Shown here in pieces: positions 12,039-23,600 of a stretch of DNA of 64,000 nt. A model generated the notes under the pieces. The model searched no databases, was not told the origin of the DNA, and saw only the letters and a program-made list of their open reading frames with translations. A program made the translations under genes and the position numbers. Numbering within the stretch: position 1 is the first letter of the stretch; every line of letters begins with the position of its first letter. The DNA comes from Siphonodentalium dalli (Eukaryota; Mollusca; Scaphopoda; Gadilida; Siphonodentaliidae): positions 56,895,899 to 56,959,898 of the forward strand of contig CP136067.1 in assembly GCA_032622095.1 (NCBI GenBank), in the 5' to 3' direction.

Positions 12039-13060
12039 CTATGTAATCATAAATGACAAACAGTCACAATGCATGTCGTTAATAAAAAAAAAAAAAAATA
12101 GGATAGGACCCAATACTGACCCTTGGGTGACTCCTGCGGTTACCCCCCCCCCCCCCCCTGTTGATTGGCCAGAGCGTAGAACTTCGTTTTGAATTGTTTT
12201 ATATTTGCTCCATGAATCGGATGTATTTCTTCTTTTTGACGATTTATGAATCGTTTTTCGTTGTCTAATTACATATTTAATCCGTTGGTTCATCCAATCG
12301 GGCTCGTCTGGCTTTCAGCTCATAAACTTGTGGGGAATGTTTATGCATAAGCTCAATTATTTTGTGCGTCAGAGTGCCACATACATCCTCAAGTGGTAAA
12401 TTGTTAGATGCCTGGGTCCAATCAGATTATTTTATTTGGTTGTTTATTGTGGAGAGAAATCTGCTATTTCAAACATGTATACAGTGCGTCTGTTATGTAC
12501 TTTCGGTCTAGTTGTTTCACAAGTTTCAATTTTAATGTAAACATGGGCGAGGTAGCGAACTAAGTCACAAAATAAGGGTTATAATGTTCCATTTCCCTTT
12601 CGTGTCCAGTTACCGTTGGTTAATACAACATCAATGAGTGTTTCTGAGAAATCAGTAAATTTTCTCGAGTCGTCGATAACTTGCTGGAGGGAGAAATATG
12701 CTGAAATGGAGGATACTTTGGAATTTGCTGGATTAAACTGGTTTTCATTCAAATCTCCACATACAGCTATTCTATGGGATGGATGGGCATTGACTACCTC
12801 ACCAATATTCCCAGCATTGTACATTTGGTGGGCGATAAAAGGTACCGACTAGAACGTGTTTTCTATTCAACAGAATTTCGATCCATATATTTTCTAAATT
12901 ACTTATTTCTATTGTCATGTCTACATTTAAATGCTATATTGTTCGTGACATAGACAATAACACCGCCCCTATTGTATCTTGAACCGGGTTTAAACTGGAG
13001 TTGACTAATCGGCCCTCCACGTGTGTTCATTTGGATGTTAATGGTTAATAATTCCATGAC
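12039..13060 (-). mobile_element. Degenerate LINE: endonuclease and RT pieces
   Basis: Reading the minus strand, 13,060-12,850 encodes a GGVIVYVTNN-type segment. 12,824-12,579 encodes an AP-endonuclease part (IAVCGDLNENQF ... SETLIDVVLTN). 12,293-12,039 encodes an RT start (GVTQGSVLGPILFF...INDM). The gap between EN and RT is far too short, so much of ORF2 has been deleted. A poly-C run and an A/T run also interrupt the RT block. It is dead. Confidence 0.8.
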
Positions 13061-13084
13061 TAGAGCTTCCTGAAACTTAGCGAA

Positions 13085-13245
13085 AACCCTGTGCTAATGT
13101 ATTTACATGGAGACTCGCATATATAAGAGAATACATTGGCCTGACACTATATACATTGACATTGTAAGCCAGTGCAATTTCTTATATATGCAAGGCTCCA
13201 TATGTGTGACTCATATATAAGAGAATGCATTGTCAGTGTTTTCGC
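13085..13245. repeat. Diverged copy of the 14.2-kb palindromic MITE
   Basis: Shares GACTCGCATATATAAGAGAA, then TACATTGGC, and the inverse TTCTTATATATGCAAGGC, with the hairpins at 14,203-14,433, but with more substitutions. Confidence 0.8.
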
Positions 13246-13389
13246 AATATTTCAGGACGCTCCAGTCATGGGAGGGTTAAACGTGGATTGGAGGTTTAAG
13301 TGACAAAGATTTAGTTAATAGTAGCCTGTACTTCAAACAAGTCAAAATGCTGAATCTCACAATAATCATACAATGTATCTCTAATGCAG

Positions 13390-13625
13390 ATTATGTAATC
13401 ATTTCTGCCAACTCTTGTTGGTTTATAATAAATAATACTATTTTATAATTAGTTTGTTGATTGTTACTAAAGCCCAATGGCGGTTTGTAATTATGCTCGT
13501 TTTCGTTATACATCCAGACCCGAGGGTGAAATACTTTCATTCGGATTTTCGGTTCCACAGATTTTTCTTCAGGATGGAGCAATAAATAAGCGTTCCTTGC
13601 TATTCTATTCCTGATACTGCCTGAT
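13390..13625 (-). repeat. Dispersed repeat, inverted partner at 61,040-61,205
   Basis: On the minus strand, GGCAGTATCAGGAATAGAAT, then CCTGAAGAAAAATC, then CGAATGAAAGTATTTCA match 61,045-61,140 on the + strand. A short shared reading (PEEKS...E.(R)MKVF) suggests an eroded coding repeat of unknown type. Confidence 0.7.
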
Positions 13626-14179
13626 AGGGTAAATTTAAAAAAGTGTTATTGACTCACTCGCATATACATATAAGACAAGATAATATAAGAGAGTTTTAAT
13701 TAATAATAATGTGTATAATAAATGAAGCATTCAGGCAGTTGCAAAGAACAGAAAATTAAACATATACATAATATTATGTGCATTTTACAATCAACAAGCG
13801 TATAACTATCCTTTACATATTATTCTTAATTAAACATAGGTATATGTATACCTCAGTCGCAGCAAAGTATGTTTATATGGTATACATGTAGACAGATGGC
13901 AGAAAACATTACACGCAGGCAGTCACATGTATATATTGTGTATTTTACTACTGGTGCGTTATAATAAATTATTATTATCATTTAATTTTACCTTCTAAAA
14001 TCCCATACTAATGACTATCATATAAACACAATCATTACATTCTTTACATTGCATGGCGTCATTTCTATTATCTTTGAAAACTGAACAGGTTACATAAGAT
14101 TCCGCGGACATTTTTGTGCCTGTGACACCCAAAATAAAGTTTAGTCAAAATTGCTGGCCATGGGTTATCCAAAGTTGAG
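13626..14179. other. No gene recognised
   Basis: AT-rich non-coding sequence. Confidence 0.5.
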
Positions 14180-14579
14180 TTAACCCTTTACCCAACAGAA
14201 GGGCCCTGTGCCAATGCATTCTCTTATATATGCGAGTCGACCATAGGTCGCCTCGCATATATAAGAGAATGCATTGGCTTAACACATTAAAAATTATAAA
14301 ATTGTTAAAGAATGTAAGAAAAAATGGTAAAAAGTGTTAAAAAAAGATCTTTTTTAGGCCAATGCATTCTCTTATATATGCGAGGCGACCTATGGTCGAC
14401 TCGCATATATAAGAGAATGCATTGGCACAGGGCATAACTGTAACTATCACAATGTGGCCAAGGAGCCGGTTCCAATGATATCCATATTTGTATGGTTCTA
14501 TTGAGACAGACCGAAGATATTTTAGGCTGTTGAAGCTTTATTTGGCCGGTTTTGGCCGGTTTGTTGGATAAAGGGTTAA
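14180..14579. mobile_element. MITE with palindromes nested at two levels
   Basis: Outer 18-bp inverted ends TTAACCCTTTACCCAACA (14,180) and TGTTGGATAAAGGGTTAA (14,562-14,579) enclose a large palindrome (14,203-14,433). Each half of that palindrome is itself a near-perfect hairpin built from GCCAATGCATTCTCTTATAT, then ATGCGAGTCGACC. An AT-rich spacer with an imperfect inverted relation of its own separates the halves. Confidence 0.9.
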
Positions 14580-14884
14580 TGGTTGTGGGCTCTCTTTGTC
14601 ATATGTTCTTCTCTTCGCTGGTATCAAACTCAAATACATACACGGTGGAGGCATCTGTTTTATCGCTGTACTGTTTTAGTATTGCTAGTGTCTTTGGTAC
14701 AAGTATTCTTTTCTAGATTGTTAAGTTATTCCCGTAAGGGAAGTCATTGTATGTTGGACCTCGTTTCGGACTTTCAAATTACACACTAGGTTCAATGTCT
14801 GGATTATTTCAATATCTCTCCTCTATTCAGACAATAGGATCCGAAATGAATCCATTTATTGGACATACTTTTGGGAAACTTGAT

Positions 14885-15050
14885 TAATGATCAGAATCTC
14901 AGATTATATGGTAAAAACTCATCCATTGAGGTTAACTATTTATTATATATCGACAAAGATTTTCTCTAACCTCAAGACGACATGCTTAGATACTTCAAAC
15001 CGAATATTTGGTTAATTTAACCCAACGTTTGGTTATATATAGTTTGGCTT
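14885..15050 (+). repeat. Dispersed repeat, inverted partner at 58,590-58,745
   Basis: TGATCAGAATCTCAGATTAT, then TTTTCTCTAA, then ACTTCAAACC, then GGTTAATTTAACCCAACGTT occur in the same order on the opposite strand at 58,745-58,590. Confidence 0.85.
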
Positions 15051-16020
15051 GAAGCGATCGACCAAGCGGTTCAATCATCGGAGCTGAAATTTTTCACATA
15101 TGGGTAATTTGACTCGGGGACCTTATTAAGATTATGAAAACAAAAGCCATGTTGTTTAACATTTTGTTTAACAAGTTCTGTATATTTTAATATACTTTCT
15201 GTTTATGGTGATTTTAACGGGTGTGACTATCTTAACAGCAATACCCACTGCGAAGGCCATCATTGTCCTTTAAGTCACACGTTCACTTTTATTTACAAGC
15301 GAGGCGCAGGAATTCGTTAGCGGGTGTTTACATATGACGTCATTGTGCGTGCGTTGCTCGACAACTTAACCATCGACAGCGCAACGGCGTTTTCATCCAT
15401 GCATTGATAGGACGAACGTCTAAATTCCACTTCCACCTGAATCCCGTTATGTTATTGGACGATATCCGATAGCTGTGATAATTAACTTCGTTAATTGGAA
15501 TTCTAAATTGTCGAATGCAAACAATCAGCATTTTATTATGAACTGTGCTGATGTTATTGCTAGATGAATCTTGATGGCCAATATAATTTAATTTTGCAAT
15601 CAAAGTTAAAAGAAGTTCATGATGATTTCGATGTGATGTGGTTAATCTATATCTAGTGGATTCTAACTATAATTGGTCTGAAAGGGTTTGCTTTTTGTTT
15701 GAGAACATTGACATTTGATTGAGAACATTTCACAGTTCTCATTTCTGAACATGGATACTTATCAAATCAGGAACTATTTTTTGTCTATGACTGACATTAT
15801 CACTCATGACAAAAAATGTAGGTTATTTTGTCTCTAAACTGACATAAATTTCCCCAAAAATGATAATGTCGGTCGGCATAAGTTATATATACAGCAATAA
15901 TGTAGTATGTTTTAAGAGCCTCGCGAAAAATCATACTTCTAACTCACTGAGATAACAGACATCTCAAAACAAACAATGCTATTATCATATACGTATTCAA
16001 TATATGTCACTGATCTAATA
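15051..16020. other. No gene recognised; CRE and CCAAT-like sites
   Basis: A full CRE-like ATGACGTCAT lies near 15,335 and an inverted CCAAT (TTATTGGACGAT) near 15,452. This local stretch is less AT-rich than its surroundings. No ORF with recognisable content is attached. Confidence 0.4.
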
Positions 16021-16024
16021 TATA

Positions 16025-16640
16025 TTTTGGGACTTCTGTGTGTCTGTCTGTCTGTTAGCTATATGGCCGGGAAAACTGCCGGACGGATTTAGCCCAAACT
16101 TGCTATATAAGGGTAAAAAATTCCACGGGAATGGTCATCGGACCGCTTCTGAGAACGTCAGAGCACTCATTCTCCAATCCCCCGCCACCACAATGGGTAG
16201 TTCATGGGTTAATTGCGTGATAGTTAAAGAGCGTTCGTAACCGCAGTGTCGTTGATAAAGAGCGTATATGTGTCCAGACATGAGCGTGTTGTGTCTGTGT
16301 ACAGACATGAGCGTGTTGTGTGATTCTGTGTTCGTACTTAGGGGTTCCTGGGAATGGGGGAGATTTTCATCGGGTCAGTTTTCCGCCCGAGGTGACCTTC
16401 ACCATGAAACGGGTACCCACAAATGATATAATATATATTTTGGGACTTCTGTATGTTTGTTTGTCTGTTAGCTATGGCAGGGAAAACTGCTGGACGGATT
16501 TCGACGACATTTGATACATACGGGTAATTTTGTCCGGGGAGTGTTTTGGACGGGTCAAATCGTGACTCCGACCTGACCTTGACCTTCAAAATGGTCAATT
16601 CAAAGTCAAAACCCGAAATAAGTCGGGTTACCTGCTAGTA
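16025..16640 (+). repeat. Two copies of a TTTTGGGACTTCTGT repeat with (TCTG)n
   Basis: ATATATTTTGGGACTTCTGT, then a TGTCTGTCTGTTAGCTATGG-like stretch, then GGGAAAACTGC(C/T)GGACGGATTT, occurs at 16,020-16,095 and 16,431-16,500. Between them is a 33-bp tandem duplication (CAGACATGAGCGTGTTGTGT, 16,275-16,321). The family resembles mobile repeats with a TCTG-rich internal tract. Confidence 0.75.
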
Positions 16641-17479
16641 CTATATACATGAGGTGTTGAACGCCATAGGATAATAGGATAATATTTTATTTCACAATAC
16701 AATATGTTAATACATTATAATGTAAGTGAATTGATATTCGACCATGAACTATGACGTCCGACTACTCGGCACCCCCGACTGACAGAATACAATCAATAAT
16801 GGCTACATAAATAACTTAAATATATCACTATAATTATATATGCCAACTCAGTGCTTGTGAATTGTCGCCCTATATAGAACAATGTATACATATTTCGAAC
16901 CGACGTGTCTACGCATCGTTTACATACACGTTTATAAGGACAATGGTGGAACGAATCCTAAAATGATTATTGTTTGTGGTCTAGTCATTGTCACAACGAA
17001 ACCATATCTATGTAGTTGTTTTCTTCGCGTGTTTACTGTTCAATTCATCATGACTGATAAACTAGAACATGGATGCAACAAAAGCAGCAAATCTCAGAAC
17101 GTTCTTGGTGGAGACGATATGAATACAGAATCGTGTAGGAGAGAAACGGCATATTCAAGACAATTGCAGGTATGACCAACCACTCTCAACTTCAATCGGG
17201 TGAGAAGTTGATTAGTTCGCGGACCACTATAGGGACATATAATAATCAGTCATCAAAGTATACCAAGTTATTTCACATTTATGTAGTGCTCCGGAGCACA
17301 GATCCCCAGAAAACAAAATACCCCCCCCCCCAGTAATAGTTAATCCTATAGAAAGGTGGTCAACTTCGTCCGGCTATCATTTGTTAACGCCCACAACTAG
17401 TTAAAAATACACAAATATAATATTTGTCACATAAACGCCTCATATAATTAAAGGTAGAAAGATATTTTATTTCCCTTCA
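16641..17479. other. Sequence upstream of the tentative first exon
   Basis: A frame at 16,882-17,175 includes an ATG at 17,050 and ends at a plausible donor (CAG/GTATGA, 17,169/17,170). It is phase-incompatible with the 17,512 acceptor, so I did not join it to the TDO-like gene. It could be an untranslated or unrelated exon. A poly-C tract lies at 17,322-17,332. Confidence 0.35.
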
Positions 17480-17635
17480 ATGTCATTTATCTCGTGTAAC
17501 TATTGGTTCAGAAGAACTCCGGTTGCATGTGTGCACCTCTCGGACGCCGATCGTCTGTTTTTCTACCCGTTCGACATGATGTCCGCTCAGAGAATCGGAT
17601 TTTATACAGACTCGAGCCTCATAGACGGTATAACG
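17480..17635 (+). CDS. Tentative first coding exon of the TDO-like gene
   Basis: ATG at 17,480; donor ACG/GTAAGT at 17,635/17,636; 52 codons. The segment FFYPFDMMSAQ weakly matches the Y-L-x-L-x-x-L-L-x-AQ helix at the N terminus of TDOs. The exon ends in phase 0, as the next exon needs. The distance to the next exon (12.4 kb) and the weak similarity keep this uncertain. An alternative is a spliced start using the acceptor at 17,511. Confidence 0.4.
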
Positions 17636-20600
17636 GTAAGTAGAATATTATATACTACTATATATTATAAATACTATATATATGTTTTACACCATTAGAA
17701 GCGGAATGGTTTACTGACACACCCAGACCAATCACGCCACATAACGGCCCCATACATCTCGTATTTATTAAAAATATCACTTCCAGGATCCTGAAGTGTT
17801 TTTTTCTAATTCATCATGACGGCCAGTTTGTTAAATGTTGTGATAATCGGTCGGGAGTACTATTTCTATTCATACGCAATAAAATAAATATTTATAAAAA
17901 GCAAAAAGAAACACACATATGTTGAATTAACACGAATGCAGATTTGTAAACGTCCATATGGACAAGAATGTTATTCCATTCATTATTACAGCGTAAATTC
18001 ATTACTTCTTCGACATATATTTTCGTGGCAATATTCATTTTTGTTGTCATCACTCATGAGATAATTTCCATATCTAACCAAAAAGTGTAAATATCCTCTA
18101 TGTATTATATTTATATTTGACCAATGACAAATTTGTGTTACGTCATTTCAGCTTACATTCAAAATTTGACAAAATGACCGTCGTGATTAATTCGAAAAAG
18201 AACTTCCTGGTTCTAGAAGTGATATATATTCCCGTGACGTTGGCCACCTTTTATATTTCTATAGGATTAAGTATTACTGAAGGTGGGGTAAACTTTTGTT
18301 CTGGTGACCTGTGTGACTGTGTCCCTATGTTAAACAATTACCGTTGTTTCATTCCTCATGTTATAGTTGTCTACGTTGCTAAATTGCCAAAGTCTACTGA
18401 GTGAAAAGGCAGGAAGGACTCAACATGACGAGATGTTATTCATCATCGTACATCAATGTGAGTACATTCATCAAAGCATTTACAACTCCCCCGCACAATA
18501 TGTCTCTGAAAGGATATGCCGTTAAATGTGGGTATTCAATCTTAGTAATCAAAATACCAGAAGTGGCAAATGTGTACAAAATTGACCTATATACGGCTCG
18601 GATGTGTAAATGTCTTAAAGATACGGGCGGCGTTGGCGATGGGTATGCTGTTAAAATATTCAGCTCCGTCAAAATTAAACCGCCATAAACATAAAGAATA
18701 GTTAAATATAGACCAGCTATGTTCTTATACCAATAAGAAATATAGCATAAAGAGTATATTATTGTCAATGGTTTTCCATTGTTATGTAAACAAAAGCAAA
18801 AAACGTTACATAACCTGGCTTTTGTTTAGATCCGGATATGGTAAACATAAAGAGCGTTATTTGTTACTGTTTTCCTGGTATGGAAATAATAAAGAGCGTT
18901 TATATCATTTGTGTGTGATTAACCAATATAATTGCGCTGTGTTATGTAAACAGAAGCAAAACTTCTGTAACACGAGCAGGTTCTTGTTTACGTACACCAC
19001 CGTTCGTCTTGACGACAATATAATATTTACGCGCTGATTATGTTTGGCATATGAGCAAAACTATATATATTTTTAATATTCCTTCTGTTGATGGCGATTT
19101 GAACAAATATGAATATTTCTGCAACGAACGCCGCCCGTGCCTTTAAATGCTATCTAATTTGGTAAGAGAAATCAACATATTTACGAAACATTGTTCAGAT
19201 CGCGAAACCTCACAACAGTATATAACTAGAATGGTAAATCCGAACAAAACGATGGAACCCTCTATTGAATTTCATCATGAGACTCCGCACGGAATGTAGT
19301 TAACATTCCAGTTCCGTAGGCACATGCGAGCGTTTAGCAACGCCGATGACAATAAAGAGCGTTAGTCGGTTAACAACTCCAAATATGGTCAATATAAAGA
19401 TCGTGCCTGCCTTAACCCCTGATGTGCCGTTTGCGGTGATTTTGATGATTGGGAGTGGAGAATGAGTGCTCAGAGCTTGTCCAAAATGCGACGTTGACCA
19501 TTCCCGTGGGTTTATCTGGACAAACTATTTTTCAATTGGTCCAGAAACATGCCTATATCATCACGTTTCAAGTCGATAGCTCCACTCGTTTCCGAGATCT
19601 GGTATGCGCATGCGCGAAGCTGGCGTCGCACGGGCTCGGCGACCCGATAAAATTCGTATCCGGGGCAAGATACATTCACATACCAAATTTCAAGTGGATA
19701 GCTCCACCCGTTTCCGAGATCTCGTCTGCGCATGCTCGAAGCTGGCGTCGCACGGGCTCGGCGACCCGTTAAAATTCGTATCCGGGGCAAGATACATTCA
19801 CATACCAAATTTCAAGTCGATAGTTCCACCCGTTTCCGAGATCTCGTCTGCACATGCGCGAAGCTGACGTCGCACGGGCTCGACGACCCGATAAAATTCG
19901 TATCCGGGGCAAGATACACTCACATAGCAAATTTCAAGTCGATAGCTCAACCAGTTTCCGAGATCTCGTCTGCACATGCGCGAAGCTGACGTCGCACGGG
20001 CTCGACGACCCGATAAAATTCGTATCCGGGGCAAGATACATTCGCATAGCAAATTTCAAGTCGATAGCTCCACCAGTTTCCGAGATCTCGTCTGCGCATG
20101 CGCGAAGCGGGCTCGCCAATACGAGAAGACCGCCTGGTCAAACTACATACACGTACCAAGTTTCGTCCCAATCGGTTGAGAATCGTAGATTTGTATAAAT
20201 GACATACAGACATACATACACACAGACAGACAGACAGACAAACAGAGGTCTTCAAAAAAAAAAAGCCGATGAGCCCGACGTTGTCTGGGCTATTCAAAAA
20301 CCAAATTTCAAGTCGATAGCTCCACCCGTTTCCGAGATCTGGTCTGCGCATGCGCGAAGCTGGCGTCGCACGGGCTCGGCGACCCGATAAAATTCGTATA
20401 CGGGGCAAGATACATTCACATAGCAAATTTCAAGTCGATAGCTCCACCCGTTTCCGAGATCTGGTCTGCGCATGCGCGGAGCTGGCGTCGCACGGGCTCG
20501 GCGACCCGATAAAATTCGTATCCGGGGCAAGAAACATTCACATAGCAAATTACAAGTCGATAGCTCCACCCGTTTCCGAGATCTCGTCTGCGCATGCGCG

Positions 20601-23600
20601 AAGGTGGCGTCGCACGGGCTCGACGACCCGATAAAATTCGTATCCGGGGCAATATACATTCACATAGCAAATTTCAAGTCGATAGCTCCACCCGTTTCCG
20701 AGATCTGGTCTGCGCATGCGCGAAGCGGGTGCCGCACTGGCTCGCCAATACGACAACGTCGACCGCCTGGTCAAACTACACACACGTACCAAGTTTCGTC
20801 CCGATCGGTCGAGAATCGTAGATTTGTATAAATGACATACAGACAGACATACAGATAGACAGACAGACAAACAAACAGAGGTCTTCAAAATATATATGAG
20901 ATTTCACCAGAATACGGAACAGCTGTGGCATAGGAGTGTCCACAAAGTGATATATTCACAGATTATTTCCAAGACTTCCCCCGTTGTCAACCCATAATGC
21001 ATCAGAATTCATAATAAGAGATAAAGTTATTTCCCTTCGATTGAGAATAAAAGACTACAGTATAGTCCGTATCAAAACTAAGCACAGAACACACCTCGGT
21101 AGCTAACTCGGCAAAGTCAACGTGTTCCCAGTCTATTCGACCGGATAAGTTGATAACACAATATTTTTGGAGCTTCCTCTTTCAAAAGGTATATAATATG
21201 GAATATGTTGTATAAAATGTGATTCGAATATTAAGTGGGTCTTTACTATCGTCATGTTTCTCCCATGGCCAGCTCTACGTTGGGTGCTCGAGTGTTGGGT
21301 CATCACAACACCGATTCATCCACACAGCAGAATGGAAGCACCAATGTGGTCAAGCCTTGAAATAGCGTGTCTGTCATTTGCAGAATGAGGTCCCCAGAGG
21401 GTGAATTTAGTGATGCTACCCCGCATAGCGGGCTAGCATCACCAAATTCACCCTCTGGGGACCTCATTCTGCTTACATCTAAGAAAAATCCCCATTTCTT
21501 AGTCGTTATGACTAACATCACCCTAGTAATTTTGATTAATGTTATGCCTCAGTCATGTTGGCTGAACTAAGTCAGTCATCCTGAGGAAAAACGTTTGACT
21601 AACATATGTTAGTCATATTGACTAAGTTTTGTTATCAGTGTAGAAAAATTAAAATACTTTCCTCTTGATATACGATTCCATCGTTATGTGGAATTTATAG
21701 GCACTTTTTTGTTCAAAGGGTGCATATGGAAATTATAGGATGGACACCCCGTCGCCAAACTGAGCCCATATAGCCACGTCCCTATCTAGATATATTATAA
21801 GATATCGGAGCAGTTTGAAATTATAAAATGACACTCCTATTGGTTTGGTTTGGTTTATTAGGGTTTATCGTCGTTCTAGCCGCTAGGCCACACACGACGT
21901 TGTCAATTTTACGGGTGGAGGAAAGACCACGCAGAGGCTTGATTTCACCGAGAAATCGACCCACTGCGTGTAGAAACCACCGACCCCCGGATAGCAACTG
22001 ACAAACTTGCCCAGATACACGATTCCGGTCACCCTCCATATGACGGGGTTAGAACCACCTTCGTCAGCGCTGGACGGCCTGTAACGGTGTAATGCACATG
22101 GAATTCTACCGACTCGCACTCTACCGCACCAATCCTATAACCGAGACCATGATAACGTCCCTGCTTCGATACACCCCCTCCCGATAAAATGGAGCCACGT
22201 TACTGCCTCGATGTGTTATGATAACAGTAGCGGATCAGTTTGAAATAATAGGATGGTCACAATATATATAATGCTATACCATCAAAATAATATTTTATTT
22301 TCACAAACTTAATGGTTGTAAATTTGTAATTAGTAAAAACAATGATACCAAATTGTTTGTAGTACTCGTTATTACACTGACTTGTACTTACATGCACACA
22401 CTACAAACGAACCGTTTAATTGTTAACTTGCGCAGACAAGTGGTCATCAACTTGGCAATCCGTGAACCGATTGGATAGCTCTGATAAGCGTTCACCTCTC
22501 AACTTATGATTGGTTATTTCTTTTGTAACTTTGGCCCGCCGTGTTTCAATATATTGTTAATCACTCACAGGTAAAGGTTTGTCCGTAAGCAACCTACAAT
22601 AATCAACAGTATAGTCTGGTCGGAAAAGCTACATTTGTGGAATACTAAAACCCAAGAGGCATTTTTGGGGAAAAGCATGAAACTAAGTTTTCTAGCATAA
22701 TTCAAGTATGCTGAATCCAATGAGGGTGCCTGTCGCTGCCTGTGACCCATATTTCACCCATAAAATCAACTTAAAGTCACATACTGTTTTATTGCCGCGA
22801 AAATACAGTAAGTCAATATCGAGACATATATCACACTCGTTATACATATAATATCATGAACATGGGAATACTTTGTTATTTGAATCACCCCTCGTGACCT
22901 TTCTGTCATAACTATATCATCATCTGCTATACAAATATGGACAAGTATGTTATTTAATAAATAAACGCTCTTCATGAAATCACACCCGGTTGAAAGTTCT
23001 GTGAATCAGGATTAAGTTGAAAATATGACGTTTTTTCACAAATATCTAGACCAGTTCATGCTGTTTGGAACTGCTTGAGTAATGTGACTTTATATTGTGT
23101 TTTGTATATTAACTGATCATTGGAGCAATTAAATATGCAATTATTGGAACACGGTATAAAATTTCACAAAAAAATCACAATTGGGATTTTAGTCATATTT
23201 CAACAAGAAATGAACAGAACTTTGTAATGTAAGTGAGGCATATCATTACCTATGAATATTCCAACTCATTTGAACAAAAATTCTTACTTTGGCTCAAAAT
23301 GGCTGCCAAAATGGCCGCCAAAATATGGAAAATGGTAAATATTGCCCCAGCGTGTCCTGCAATCGCTTACAAGTTGTGGTTGATGTATAAAATGGGCTAT
23401 TCTGCCTCCTATACATTGAATACTAACATATCTGATGCCATGGTTAATTGTTACTAGTGTTACCACTGATATTACCAAAAATATTGGACTTTTCTCCCAA
23501 AAACTTGACAAAAATATCGGCAAAAATTAACTTTTCAGGTATAGACCATTTTTTCAAGTAAAATGCAACTATCATTGGTAAAATGTAACTGTCTCGGGAT

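Noticed and set aside
17050-17169. First exon of the TDO-like gene starting MTDKLEHGC
   Set aside because: It ends in phase 0 at a good donor, but the next acceptor (17,511) would need phase 2, and the peptide shows no family similarity.
19604-20831. Repetitive protein encoded by the 122-bp array
   Set aside because: Long frames occur on both strands and in several frames because the unit is GC-rich and stop-poor; the period is not a multiple of three.
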